This document shows positions 9,400 through 18,420 of a stretch of 64,000 nucleotides of DNA, piece after piece; within the stretch, counting starts at the first letter, position 1, and every line of letters begins with the position of its first letter. The notes under the pieces were generated by a model. It was not told the origin of the DNA. It did not search any database and worked only from the letters and a program-made list of their open reading frames with translations. The stretch covers positions 868,001-932,000 of the forward strand of contig NZ_CP059492.1 of assembly GCF_014041995.1 (NCBI RefSeq). Direction: 5' to 3'. A program made the position numbers and the translations under genes. This stretch comes from Changpingibacter yushuensis (GTDB lineage: Bacteria > Actinomycetota > Actinomycetes > Actinomycetales > Actinomycetaceae).

Positions 9400-9825
9400 A
9401 TGGAAATCAACAAGAATACCTGGGAGCACCTTCACGGCCTCGCTGTCGAGGCAATGCGGCATGCGTATGTGCCGTACTCGGGCTACCCAGTGGGAGCCGC
9501 AATTCTCACAGCAGACGGCAACTATTTCAGTGGTTGCAATGTGGAGAACTCCGGATACGGAGTTGCTCTGTGTGCCGAATGCGGCGCAGTTTCCGACATG
9601 ATCAAGGCAGGCAGCACCGATATTGTTGCCTTTGCTGCAGTTAACGGAAATGAGGAACCCGTGGTGCCGTGTGGCAGGTGCCGCCAGCTTATTTCCGAAC
9701 ACGGCTCGGAGCGCACCTTGCTCGCGATGCCAGTAGGCATCTTGCCGTTCCCTGAAGTCATGCCGTTTGCTTTCGGGAAAGAGGATCTGACTGAGGTCCC
9801 CACTTCGACCTACCACGAGGACTAA
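9400..9825 (+). CDS. cdd: Cytidine deaminase
   Basis: 141 residues, the homotetrameric short type. Converts cytidine/deoxycytidine to uridine/deoxyuridine. The zinc site is intact: NVENSGYGVALCAECGA (Cys-Ala-Glu, with the proton-shuttling Glu) and PCGRCRQLI. ATG 9394 is also possible, but ATG 9400 has better spacing from GAGGGG. It follows the transporter by 90 nt and precedes deoA by 2 nt, so imported cytidine can be deaminated and passed to phosphorolysis. Confidence 0.95.
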   Translation: MEINKNTWEHLHGLAVEAMRHAYVPYSGYPVGAAILTADGNYFSGCNVENSGYGVALCAECGAVSDMIKAGSTDIVAFAAVNGNEEPVVPCGRCRQLISEHGSERTLLAMPVGILPFPEVMPFAFGKEDLTEVPTSTYHED

Positions 9826-9827
9826 AC

Positions 9828-11120
9828 ATGGTTGAACCATTTGACGCAGTCGACATTATTCACACCAAGCGCGATCGCGGCGTTCTGACCGATCGTCAGA
9901 TTGACTGGGTGATCGACGCTTATACCCGCGGCATTGTGGCCGAAGAGCAAATGAGCGCTCTGGCCATGGCGGTATTCCTCAACGGAATGAACCGCCACGA
10001 GATCGCCCGGTGGACTGACGCGATGATTCGCTCAGGAGAACGCTTGGACTTTGGTTCCTTGCCGCGTAAGACAGCGGACAAGCATTCAACGGGTGGCGTG
10101 GGCGACAAGATTACATTGCCGTTGGCACCACTTGTTGCGGTGTTCGACGTCGCCGTTCCGCAGCTTTCTGGGCGCGGCTTGGGCCACACCGGTGGAACAC
10201 TCGACAAGCTTGAGTCGATCCCCGGTTGGCAGGCCAACATGACCAATGAGGCGATCTATGAGCAGCTCGGAACTGGCTGTGGTGCAGTCATCTGTGCGGC
10301 AGGCACTGGGCTGGCGCCGGCAGACAAGAAGCTCTACGCGTTGCGCGATACCACCGGAACCGTGGAATGTGTGCCGTTGATTGCCTCTTCGATCATGAGC
10401 AAGAAGATCGCTGAGGGCACAGATGCACTCATCCTTGACGTCAAGGTTGGCTCGGGTGCATTCATGAAGAACATTGAGATGGCCCGCGAACTTGCCACCA
10501 CGATGGTCGACCTAGGCACGGATGCGGGCGTTCACACCGTCGCACTTCTGACCGATATGTCGGTTCCGCTCGGCTTGACTGTGGGCAATGCGCTGGAAGT
10601 ACGCGAATCGGTTGAGGTTTTGGCCGGTGGTGGACCCGACGACGTCGTCGAACTGACCGTAGCTTTGGCTCGTGAGATGCTGACGGCCGCGGGGCGCCCA
10701 GACGCCGATCCTGAGGTGGCGTTGCGCGATGGGCGAGCGATGGATGTGTGGCGTGAGATGATCGCAGCGCAAGGCGGAGATCCGGACGCGGAGCTTCCCA
10801 CAGCAGCGTACACACACGAAATCGTCGCTGAGTCGGACGGAATCCTCGAGGATCTCGACGCCCTCAAGGTGGGAGTGGCCTCGTGGCGGCTCGGTGCTGG
10901 AAGGGCCCGCAAGGGAGATCCCATCTCTCTGGGTGCAGGTATTGAAATTCATGCCAAGCCTGGCGATAGCGTGACACGTGGCCAGAAGCTCCTCACGCTG
11001 CACACCGATGAGGAGGCTCGTTTTGAACGCGCTTTTGAGGCGCTGGACGGAACACTGACGATTGGATCCGATGCGGTAGCGCCCATCTCGTCTGTCATCT
11101 TGGAACGCATCGCGCGCTAA
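9828..11120 (+). CDS. deoA: Thymidine/pyrimidine-nucleoside phosphorylase
   Basis: 430 residues, the normal length. Cleaves thymidine or uridine with phosphate to base plus (deoxy)ribose 1-phosphate. The family signature SGRGLGHTGGTLDKLESIPG is complete, as are KHSTGGVGDK (phosphate binding) and LDVKVGSGAFM. The C-terminal PYNP-type domain (GAGRARKGDPI) is present. Only 2 nt separate it from cdd. Whether it prefers thymidine (DoaA-type) or accepts uridine too (Pdp-type) cannot be decided by eye. Confidence 0.94.
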   Translation: MVEPFDAVDIIHTKRDRGVLTDRQIDWVIDAYTRGIVAEEQMSALAMAVFLNGMNRHEIARWTDAMIRSGERLDFGSLPRKTADKHSTGGVGDKITLPLAPLVAVFDVAVPQLSGRGLGHTGGTLDKLESIPGWQANMTNEAIYEQLGTGCGAVICAAGTGLAPADKKLYALRDTTGTVECVPLIASSIMSKKIAEGTDALILDVKVGSGAFMKNIEMARELATTMVDLGTDAGVHTVALLTDMSVPLGLTVGNALEVRESVEVLAGGGPDDVVELTVALAREMLTAAGRPDADPEVALRDGRAMDVWREMIAAQGGDPDAELPTAAYTHEIVAESDGILEDLDALKVGVASWRLGAGRARKGDPISLGAGIEIHAKPGDSVTRGQKLLTLHTDEEARFERAFEALDGTLTIGSDAVAPISSVILERIAR

Positions 11121-11231
11121 TTCATACACAGCCTGTGGCAAGCGTGCTGGCCTCGCGGCTCGGCGCGGGTGCCCGGACATCACCTATGGTGCAGCGCAGA
11201 TCGGCCCGCACCAAGAAGTTGGAGAACTCTC

Positions 11232-11891
11232 ATGGAATACACCCCTAAATCTGTGGTCAAGATGGTTGATCACACGTTGCTCAAGCCCGAGGCAAGTGAG
11301 GAAGCGGTGCGCGCCCTCATTGACGATGCTAAGGCGCTTGGAACATACTCTGTCTGCATCTCTCCGAACATGTTGCCGCTTCCGGCCGATGTGGAACTGG
11401 GAGATGTCAAGCTTGCCGTTGTGTGTGGTTTTCCCTCTGGAGCCCATCACAGTGAGATTAAGGCGGCTGAAGCTGCTCGCTCTGTATCTGAGGGCGCCGA
11501 CGAAGTGGACATGGTCATCAACCTGAGCTGGGCCACCACCAATCAGTTTGACAAGGTGGAGGCGGATATCCGTGCAGTGCGGGACGCCATCCCGGGTGCG
11601 GTCCTCAAGGTCATTATTGAATCGGCGGCTTTGACTGATGATCAGATCGTAGCGGTGTGTGAGGCCGCCAAGAGTGCCAAGGCTGATTTCGTGAAGACCT
11701 CCACCGGATTCCACCCGGCAGGCGGGGCATCCGTTCACGCTGTGGAGCTCATGAAGAAGACCGTGGGCAATGCGTTGGAGGTCAAGGCTTCCGGCGGCAT
11801 CCGTGACGGTAAGTTCGCCTCTGAACTCATCATGGCTGGCGCAACGCGTCTGGGCCTTTCCGGAACGCAGAAGGTGCTTGACACCCTGTGA
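11232..11891 (+). CDS. deoC: Deoxyribose-phosphate aldolase
   Basis: 219 residues. Splits 2-deoxyribose 5-phosphate to glyceraldehyde 3-phosphate and acetaldehyde. Motifs: [24 protein letters not shown], the Lys of [10 protein letters not shown] and the Schiff-base Lys of FVKTSTGF, then KASGGIRD. The frame opens at 11169, but ATG 11232 has GGAG upstream and starts at the family's conserved N-terminus. It completes the deoxynucleoside catabolic chain after the mutase step and closes the + strand operon. Confidence 0.95.
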   Translation: MEYTPKSVVKMVDHTLLKPEASEEAVRALIDDAKALGTYSVCISPNMLPLPADVELGDVKLAVVCGFPSGAHHSEIKAAEAARSVSEGADEVDMVINLSWATTNQFDKVEADIRAVRDAIPGAVLKVIIESAALTDDQIVAVCEAAKSAKADFVKTSTGFHPAGGASVHAVELMKKTVGNALEVKASGGIRDGKFASELIMAGATRLGLSGTQKVLDTL

Positions 11892-11918
11892 GTGGGAGGT
11901 AGTGCCACCTACATGTGA

Positions 11919-11950
11919 GTGCGCGGCGCAGGTAATCCTGCGCCGCGCAC
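11919..11950 (+). terminator. Hairpin after deoC
   Basis: Perfect 14-bp arms (11919-11932, 11937-11950) with loop TAAT, 28 nt after the deoC stop. Confidence 0.7.
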
Positions 11951-11960
11951 CTGCGCTAAG

Positions 11961-11998
11961 GGGTGGTGTTCTGGGGCATGAGCCCCAGAACACCACCC
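11961..11998. terminator. Second hairpin between converging operons
   Basis: Perfect 17-bp arms (11961-11977, 11982-11998) around ATGA, directly next to the stop of the - strand mutase gene. Being symmetrical, it can serve transcripts from either side; it most likely terminates the punA-mutase operon. Confidence 0.7.
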
Positions 11999-12003
11999 AA
12001 CAC

Positions 12004-13686
12004 TCACAGCTTCAGGGCTTCAGCCACATCGGCCTTCAAGTGTGTTAGCCGCTTAGCTGCCAAGGCTTTAGCCGCATCGAGTGAATCGGGGCTATCCACG
12101 GGGGAGTACACCTCGAGGTAGCACTTGACCTTCGGTTCGGTTCCAGATGGGCGGATGATCACCCTGTCATTCTGCTCGGTGTACCACGCAATGCCGTCAG
12201 TGGGCGGAAGATCATCTGAGCCTTCGGAGAGGTCCACGATAGACGTCAGCGCCGAACCTGCGAGTTCGGCAGGTGGATCTTGGCGAACCTTTGCCATTGT
12301 GGCAGGGATGATCGAGAGGTCATCCACGCGCACAGTGACTGGTCCCGAGTAGTACACGCCGTGCTTGGCGTAGAGGCGATCGAGTTCCCCGGTGAGGTCG
12401 CTGCCACCATCACTCAAGCGTGCGGCCACGTATGCCAGGACCGCACTTGCCGAGATACCGTCCTTGTCGCGTACCGCATTCGGGTTCACACAGAATCCAA
12501 TTGCTTCCTCGTAACCGAAGGAGAGGTGCGGTGTGCGTGCAATCCACTTGAAGCCGGTCAGAGTTGCTTCGTAGTTGATCATGTGGGACTCCGCGATCTG
12601 CTGGAGCAAACGCGAGGAAACGATTGATGAGGCGAGCGTGGCCGAGCCTTGGTCCAACATACTCACTGTCTGGGCAACGTACTCACCTAGGATTGAACCG
12701 ATCTCATCTCCGGAGAGTTGACGCCATTCGCCGTTGACGGGAACGGCGGCTGAGCACCGATCGGCGTCCGGATCTGTGGCCAGTACAAGGTCCGCATTGA
12801 CTTTCTTGGCTAGGGCCTTGGCAAGATCCAGTGCACCTGGTTCCTCTGGGTTGGGGAAAGGAACTGTTGGGAAGTCGGGATCAGGTGTGCACTGTTCGGC
12901 CACTTCGATCACATTCGTGAATCCCGCTTTGTCGAGTACCCGCCTCACGATTGGTTCGCCTACGCCGTGCATTGCCGTGTATACGATCTTCAGATCGCGG
13001 GAATGATTCGGCGGAACGAGCGATGCGGCCTCTTCAACGTAAGAATCGATGAGGTCCTCTCCGATTATTTCGTAGCCCTCGGCTAACGGAACTTCATCGG
13101 CGGGTGGGGCGGCAGCGATTTTCGCTGCGATATCGGCGTCAGCCGGGGGAACGAGCTGGACGCCGTTGCCCCATTCGTCTGCGCAGCGATTTCCTAGGTA
13201 CACCTTGTAGCCGTTGTCAGCAGCGGGATTGTGTGAGGCTGTGACCATGACGCCGGCATCGGCTCCGAGCGCGCGTACGGCGTAGGCAACGAGCGGAGTG
13301 GGAAGTGCGCGAGGCATGAGTAGTGCGCGAAGGCCAGCGGCGTGAGCAATCGCAGCGGTGTCTTCTGCGAACTCCCGTGAATGGTGCCTGGCGTCATTTC
13401 CAACCACGACGACGGCGTCCGTACCGACCTTTTCGAGTAGGTAAGCCACTAGGCCTGCGGCGGCGCGGCGTACAACTGCCCGGTTCATCCGATGGGGACC
13501 AGCTGCCATCGAACCGCGAAGCCCAGCGGTTCCAAAGGTGAGTGGGCCGGAGAAGCGGTCAGCGAGTTCGATGCTGGCGGTGTTGTCTCCGCTTTGCGCG
13601 GCCGCCAATAAACTAGAGAGTTCAGAGCGGTCCTCTTCGCTTGGATCGTGTGCGATCCAAGCTTCTATTGCATCAACGTTGATCAT
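12004..13686 (-). CDS. Phosphohexomutase (phosphoglucomutase/phosphomannomutase, PMM/PGM family)
   Basis: 560 residues, the long alpha-D-phosphohexomutase form close to PgcA/phosphopentomutase-type proteins. The phosphoserine loop VMVTASHNPAADNGYKVYLG, metal loop ATDPDADRC, sugar-binding GYEEAIGF and phosphate-binding IRPSGTEPKVKCYLE are all intact. ATG 13686 has AAGGAG at 8 nt and is preferred over GTG 13692, which nearly touches that site. It lies 2 nt after punA, which suggests that it converts (deoxy)ribose 1-phosphate to the 5-phosphate for deoC. Glucose or mannose phosphates are alternative substrates. Confidence 0.88.
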   Translation of the reverse strand: MINVDAIEAWIAHDPSEEDRSELSSLLAAAQSGDNTASIELADRFSGPLTFGTAGLRGSMAAGPHRMNRAVVRRAAAGLVAYLLEKVGTDAVVVVGNDARHHSREFAEDTAAIAHAAGLRALLMPRALPTPLVAYAVRALGADAGVMVTASHNPAADNGYKVYLGNRCADEWGNGVQLVPPADADIAAKIAAAPPADEVPLAEGYEIIGEDLIDSYVEEAASLVPPNHSRDLKIVYTAMHGVGEPIVRRVLDKAGFTNVIEVAEQCTPDPDFPTVPFPNPEEPGALDLAKALAKKVNADLVLATDPDADRCSAAVPVNGEWRQLSGDEIGSILGEYVAQTVSMLDQGSATLASSIVSSRLLQQIAESHMINYEATLTGFKWIARTPHLSFGYEEAIGFCVNPNAVRDKDGISASAVLAYVAARLSDGGSDLTGELDRLYAKHGVYYSGPVTVRVDDLSIIPATMAKVRQDPPAELAGSALTSIVDLSEGSDDLPPTDGIAWYTEQNDRVIIRPSGTEPKVKCYLEVYSPVDSPDSLDAAKALAAKRLTHLKADVAEALKL

Positions 13687-13688
13687 GA

Positions 13689-14507
13689 TCACTCCTTGTC
13701 GATTCGCGCGATGATCTGCGCAAGTAGTTGGGAAATGCGTGGCCCAGCGGCGCCGCCCGCTTCAAGAACTTCCGTGTGGCTGAGGTTGCCTGGTGCGAAC
13801 CCTGCCGCGTGATTGGTAACTAGCGAAAGACCAAGTACGTCCATTCCTGCCTCGCGTGCAGCGATTGTCTCTAGCGCCGTGGACATGCCTACAAGGTCTG
13901 CACCAATGAGCCGCGCCATGCGGACTTCTGCTGGCGTCTCATAATGAGGGCCGGGGAACTGGGCGTAAACGCCTTCTGGAAGAGTCGGATCAACCGAGTG
14001 AGCCACTGCGCGCAGGCGTGGCGAATACGCGTCTGTCAGATCCACAAACGTTGCGCCTTCAAGGGGTGAAGCGGCTGTGAGATTAATGTGGTCAGAGATA
14101 AGGACTACCGAACCAGGCTGCCATTCGGTGACAGTTGCGCCGCAGCCGTTGGTTAGGATGGCAACCTTGGCACCAGTTTGGGCTGCCGTGCGAATCCCGT
14201 GGGCGACGGCCCTGACACCCTTGCCTTCGTAATAATGGGTTCGAGCGCCGAGCACGAGCGCGTGGTGACCGTTCGGCAGTGCTATTGAACTGATGGTACC
14301 GACATGGCCGGGAACAGCCGATTCGGCAAACCCAGGAATCTCCGTTGCAGGAATTTCAGCGGTTTTCTCTCCAATGAGGTCAGCCGCGCCTCCCCATCCG
14401 GAGCCGAGTGTTAAGGCAATATCGTGATGTGCGATTCCAGTGCGATCCGCGATTACAGTCGCGGCCTCTTGGGCCAAGGCTATCGCCGGCGTCGTGCTAT
14501 TCTCCAT
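13689..14507 (-). CDS. punA: Purine nucleoside phosphorylase (trimeric type)
   Basis: 272 residues. Phosphorolysis of (deoxy)inosine and (deoxy)guanosine to base and sugar 1-phosphate. Seen: LTLGSGWGG (phosphate site), GARTHYYEGKG, ILTNGCGA, GPHYETPAEVRMARLIGADLVGMS and the base-recognising LVTNHAAG. This is the PNP/MTAP trimeric class rather than hexameric DeoD. It is the first gene of a two-gene - strand operon with the mutase and converges on the nucleoside import operon, so purine and pyrimidine salvage meet here. Confidence 0.94.
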   Translation of the reverse strand: MENSTTPAIALAQEAATVIADRTGIAHHDIALTLGSGWGGAADLIGEKTAEIPATEIPGFAESAVPGHVGTISSIALPNGHHALVLGARTHYYEGKGVRAVAHGIRTAAQTGAKVAILTNGCGATVTEWQPGSVVLISDHINLTAASPLEGATFVDLTDAYSPRLRAVAHSVDPTLPEGVYAQFPGPHYETPAEVRMARLIGADLVGMSTALETIAAREAGMDVLGLSLVTNHAAGFAPGNLSHTEVLEAGGAAGPRISQLLAQIIARIDKE

Positions 14508-14788
14508 AACACAACGCTACAACCCAAACTGCTCCTGTGCATACTTGCAATACATCGTGTTTCTCCACCTCATCATATCGACCCCCAGATACCCACTTTG
14601 CAGTGTGTCAGGGCATGAGTTGTGGGACCCAAGCGGACGTGTTTGGGCAGGACGGAGAGCGGTGGGTATGCTTCGGCAGAATCTACCGTATAGCACTGAG
14701 TGGGGCGCTCCATTCTTGGAGGTAGGAAAGAACGGCACGCGCCCACCTGGCAGCGCTACAGTGGAGGCAAAGGCGAGAGGGTGAGAGC

Positions 14789-15925
14789 ATGAGCGAGAAT
14801 GCGAGATTCGATCTGAACGGCGAGGCACTGGCGTCCACTCGACCGTCGGCTGCAGAACTTGGGCTGGCCCACGACGTCGTTGAACTAACTGCAGCGCTAG
14901 TTGACATCCCGTCGGTTTCTGGCGAGGAGCACCTCATTGCGGATGCCGTGGAACGTGAGGCTCGCACGTTTCCCCATTTAGAGATTCTGCGTGATGAGGA
15001 CACCGTGGTGGCCCGCACGCATTTCGGACGTCCGGCGCGAGTAGTGTTGGCTGGACATCTCGATACCGTTCCCATTGCCGGAAACGTGCCGGGGCGGCGT
15101 GATGGAGAGTTCCTGTGGGGGCGGGGAACAGTAGATATGAAGGCTGGCTGTGCCGTTTTCCTTCAACTTATGCGCGAATTGCGTGAACCTCGATTAGACA
15201 TCACGTGGATCTTCTACGATCACGAAGAAGTGGCTGCGAACCTCAACGGTTTGGGCCGGGTGCTGCGCTTGCATCCGCACTGGCTCGAAGGCGATGTGGC
15301 GATCCTCGGCGAACCCACAAACGGCGGTATCGAGGCGGGCTGCAATGGCACAATGCGTTTGAGTATTACTGCCCATGGCAAGGCCGCGCATTCGGCGCGT
15401 CCTTGGACAGGATCGAACGCCGTTCATGCACTGGGAGAAGTTCTGCGCAGGCTCGAAGAATGGCCCCTCAGCGTGAGAAATGTGGGTGGCTTGGACTATC
15501 GAGAGTCCTTGCTGGCCGTGGGCATTTCCGGTGGGGGTCCGCGTAACATCGTTCCAGATGAGGCTGCGGTCATCGTCAACTTCCGCTTTGCCCCTGATCG
15601 ATCAGAGCGTCAGGCTGAGGACTACGTGCGCTCCCTCTTCGCTGACCTTCCAGTCACTATCGCGGTGACTGACAGTGCACCGGCGGCAGATCCGGGCACG
15701 AATCACAGTGAACTCGATCGGCTCAGCCACGAACTGGAACTTCGTGGTGCTGGGCCTGTCGCGGCAAAGCTGGGATGGACGGATGTGGCTCGTTTCTCTG
15801 CGTTGGGCATGCCCGCTATCAACTGTGGGCCGGGAGATCCGCTTCTCGCCCACCAAGATGAGGAAGCCTGTTCGATCGAACAAATACGCAGCGTATACCG
15901 CGCATTCACCGCATGGTTGCAGTGA
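14789..15925 (+). CDS. dapE: Succinyl-diaminopimelate desuccinylase
   Basis: 378 residues, M20 metallopeptidase family. Releases succinate from N-succinyl-LL-diaminopimelate in lysine and peptidoglycan-precursor synthesis. Metal-site motifs LAGHLDTVPIAGN (His, Asp) and WGRGTVDMKAG (Asp), the catalytic/metal glutamates in YDHEEV and ILGEPT, and the terminal histidine in LLAHQDEE are visible. Start ATG 14789 follows GAGAGGGTGAGAGC. The LOG-family gene follows 18 nt later, an order also known from mycobacteria. Confidence 0.92.
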   Translation: MSENARFDLNGEALASTRPSAAELGLAHDVVELTAALVDIPSVSGEEHLIADAVEREARTFPHLEILRDEDTVVARTHFGRPARVVLAGHLDTVPIAGNVPGRRDGEFLWGRGTVDMKAGCAVFLQLMRELREPRLDITWIFYDHEEVAANLNGLGRVLRLHPHWLEGDVAILGEPTNGGIEAGCNGTMRLSITAHGKAAHSARPWTGSNAVHALGEVLRRLEEWPLSVRNVGGLDYRESLLAVGISGGGPRNIVPDEAAVIVNFRFAPDRSERQAEDYVRSLFADLPVTIAVTDSAPAADPGTNHSELDRLSHELELRGAGPVAAKLGWTDVARFSALGMPAINCGPGDPLLAHQDEEACSIEQIRSVYRAFTAWLQ

Positions 15926-15943
15926 GAGTGCAAAACTAGAGCC

Positions 15944-16729
15944 ATGGCATCTAAACGTCGAACTCATCATCGTGGTCCAATCATCCTCAGAGATGCGCAG
16001 ATTCCCAACAGGACGGCCGACGCCGCACTGTTGGCTCCTGCAGTAGACAACGATTGGCTCCATCAGGACCCGTGGCGGGTGATGCGAATTCAGTCTGAGT
16101 TTGTAGAGGGCTTCGGAGCTCTGGCGGAACTCGGGCCAGCGATCTCCATCTTCGGCTCAGCGCGCACCAAACCTGAAGACGCCACCTATACGATGGCCGA
16201 ATCCATTGCCGGTTCGCTTGTCAACGAGGGCTTTTCTATCATCACTGGTGGTGGGCCGGGAATCATGGCTGCCGCGAATAAGGGTGCGCGGGAAGCAGGC
16301 GGAACCTCGGTGGGCCTGGGGATCGAGCTTCCGCATGAAGATGGCATCAACGAGTATGTGAACTTAGGGATGACCTTCCGGTACTTCTTCGTTCGCAAGA
16401 CGATGTTTGTTAAGTATTCGTTGGGTTTCGTGGTGATGCCGGGAGGATTTGGAACCCTCGACGAACTCTTCGAGGCGTTGACACTGGTCCAAACCAAGAA
16501 GGTCTTCTCATTCCCAATCGTCTTAGTGGGCAAAGAGTACTGGTCCGGACTCATTGAGTGGATTCGTGCGTCTGCTGCTCAATCGCACATGATCAACATG
16601 TCGGATCTGGATTACCTGACTCTGGTGGACACTCCTGAAGACGCCGTGGAAGCAGTAACCAACGGCATCCATCGGCTGGCCAATGCGCGCCGCGCAGAGG
16701 AGAACGCTCAGCTGAGAGGCGATATCTGA
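15944..16729 (+). CDS. LOG family protein (TIGR00730)
   Basis: 261 residues. The Rossmann-like fold and the signature PGGFGTLDELFEALT together with TGGGPGIMAAANKGA identify the Lonely-Guy/lysine-decarboxylase-like family. Experimentally studied members are cytokinin- or nucleoside-5'-monophosphate phosphoribohydrolases. A true lysine decarboxylase role is not supported for this family. Conserved next to dapE in other actinobacteria. The ribosome-binding site upstream of ATG 15944 is weak, so it may depend on dapE translation. Confidence 0.85.
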   Translation: MASKRRTHHRGPIILRDAQIPNRTADAALLAPAVDNDWLHQDPWRVMRIQSEFVEGFGALAELGPAISIFGSARTKPEDATYTMAESIAGSLVNEGFSIITGGGPGIMAAANKGAREAGGTSVGLGIELPHEDGINEYVNLGMTFRYFFVRKTMFVKYSLGFVVMPGGFGTLDELFEALTLVQTKKVFSFPIVLVGKEYWSGLIEWIRASAAQSHMINMSDLDYLTLVDTPEDAVEAVTNGIHRLANARRAEENAQLRGDI

Positions 16730-16767
16730 ATTTTCTTCGTAGCTTCTTGCAAAACGCGAATTCCGGC

Positions 16768-16773
16768 TAGAAT
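16768..16773 (+). promoter_or_regulatory. Possible -10 element for the DUF3117 gene
   Basis: TAGAAT lies 45 nt before the DUF3117 start, with TTGCAA upstream at 15-nt spacing, slightly short for a sigma-70 promoter. Tentative. Confidence 0.35.
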
Positions 16774-16817
16774 AGATGCATTGACGGCTCCCAGCCGCAG
16801 ATTGGAAGGATTGCACT

Positions 16818-16985
16818 ATGGCAGCCATGAAGCCTCGCACCGGAGATGGACCGCTTGAAGTTGAGCGCGAAGGGCGCGGAATCGTCGTTCGTATTCCCGT
16901 TGATGGAGGTGGCCGGTTGGTCCTCGAACTCAATGACGAAGAGGTCGCTACCCTCAAAGATGCACTCATCGCAGTCGAACGCTGA
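16818..16985 (+). CDS. DUF3117 small protein
   Basis: 55 residues, the exact size of DUF3117. It begins MAAMKPRTGDGPLEVEREGR, then GIVVRIPVDGGGRLVLEL and a C-terminal helix. Highly conserved in actinobacteria but without an established function. GGAAGGA lies 10 nt before ATG 16818. It has its own terminator and probably its own promoter, so it is likely monocistronic. Confidence 0.92.
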   Translation: MAAMKPRTGDGPLEVEREGRGIVVRIPVDGGGRLVLELNDEEVATLKDALIAVER

Positions 16986-17058
16986 GGCCACATATATCTG
17001 AGGCGAGCGCACGCCGTTAATCGGCCTCTGGTAACGCGCGAACCCTCTTCATCGATGC

Positions 17059-17094
17059 AAGGTCGGGACCAACCGCAAAGCTGGTCCCGACCTT
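17059..17094 (+). terminator. Terminator after the DUF3117 gene
   Basis: AAGGTCGGGACC (17059-17070) pairs perfectly with GGTCCCGACCTT (17083-17094), loop of 12 nt. It ends 8 bp before the IS1249-like element. Confidence 0.75.
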
Positions 17095-17278
17095 CTGCAT
17101 GGGCCTATAGGACCGTTCGTGTTGCTGGTTTTGTCGTTTTTCGTTGGTGTTTAGCTGTTTTAGCGTGAAAAAGTCGATGTGACTCGACTTTTTGGTTGGA
17201 CATTTCGTGTTGTTTTCCGCATGGGTTTTCCGCATGGTGGTGCGGGAAAGTCGGATTTGAAGTCGGTTGACTTGGGGG

Positions 17279-18400
17279 ATGGGAAATCCTCGATGTGACA
17301 TCTGTGGCCAGACAATGATCAAGCATGGAACAACTGCTTGGGGACGCCAACGTTTCCGATGTAAAGCCTGCTCGTCGACCTTGACCCGCCGCAATGATAT
17401 TCACGCTCGTGATCTGGCAGCCTTCTTGGACTATGTCACCGGACGCACCCGGTATGCCGACATGCCCGGTCAAGGAAGGAATGCTCGGCGCAGATTCGCC
17501 CACTTCTGGCCACTATGGCCTCTCTCGCCTCTAGTGGACGAGGTCCACCATGTTGTCTTCGTGGACGGGATCTACCTCTCCCACAAGCTTGTCGTCCTGA
17601 TCGCCTGCACGAAGGATCATGTCGTGGGATGGTATGTGGCCCGAGGGGAGACCAGTGCCTCATGGGCGGCATTGTTCTCTCGTATTGCACCCCCTGACGT
17701 GGTGGTCTGTGACGGAGGATCAGGAATCGCCTCGGCCATAGCCAAGACGTGGCCCACCACGCGGATCCAACGCTGCACCTTCCACGCCTTCAGCACCATC
17801 AAACGCACGACCACCACCCGGCCACGCACCAATGCGGGCGTTGAACTCTACGGCCTGGCCCGGGCTCTCCTGACCATTCAGACACGGGAGGAGTCGGTGG
17901 CGTGGCTGGGTGAACTCACCGCCTGGAATGACAGGTGGCAGACGTTTCTTGCCCAGCAGACCCGCCTACCATCAGGAACATATGTGCCCACGCATGGCCG
18001 TCTGATCCAGGCTCGTAACTCGATCAACACCCTGGCCAGGAAAGGAACCCTGTTCACCTATCTCGAACCTGACCTGCAGGTGGCAGGTGAGCCGATCCCG
18101 GCTACCAACAACCAGATCGAAGGTGGAATCAATACGAGGTTACGAGCCTTGCTGCGTGAGCATCGGGGCATGCCGCTTGACCATCAGATCAAGACTGTCT
18201 TGTGGTGGTGCGATCGCCACACCGAGTTCCCCGCCAGTCCCGCACAACTGTTGTCTACCACAGTCACTGATGCCCAGATCGCTGAGCTCTTCGCCACCGC
18301 ACACCACCGCGCCCACGCTCAAGAAACCATCAACCGTTGGGGCACCGGCGTGAACTGGAGCGACTTCCACCACACCGGAACCTGGCACAACACCTACTAA
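17279..18400 (+). CDS. IS1249-type transposase
   Basis: 373 residues from ATG 17279. An N-terminal zinc ribbon (CDICGQ...CKAC) binds DNA. A mutator/IS256-type DDE core follows: VVFVDGIYL (first Asp), VVCDGGSG (second Asp), CTFHAF, and NNQIEGGINTRLRALLREH (Glu). The frame is uninterrupted, so the protein could be functional, but its right terminal repeat is disrupted. The longer frame beginning with TTG 17267 is less likely, as GGGGG directly precedes the ATG. Confidence 0.85.
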   Translation: MGNPRCDICGQTMIKHGTTAWGRQRFRCKACSSTLTRRNDIHARDLAAFLDYVTGRTRYADMPGQGRNARRRFAHFWPLWPLSPLVDEVHHVVFVDGIYLSHKLVVLIACTKDHVVGWYVARGETSASWAALFSRIAPPDVVVCDGGSGIASAIAKTWPTTRIQRCTFHAFSTIKRTTTTRPRTNAGVELYGLARALLTIQTREESVAWLGELTAWNDRWQTFLAQQTRLPSGTYVPTHGRLIQARNSINTLARKGTLFTYLEPDLQVAGEPIPATNNQIEGGINTRLRALLREHRGMPLDHQIKTVLWWCDRHTEFPASPAQLLSTTVTDAQIAELFATAHHRAHAQETINRWGTGVNWSDFHHTGTWHNTY

Positions 18401-18420
18401 CCCAGCAACACGTTTGGGGG

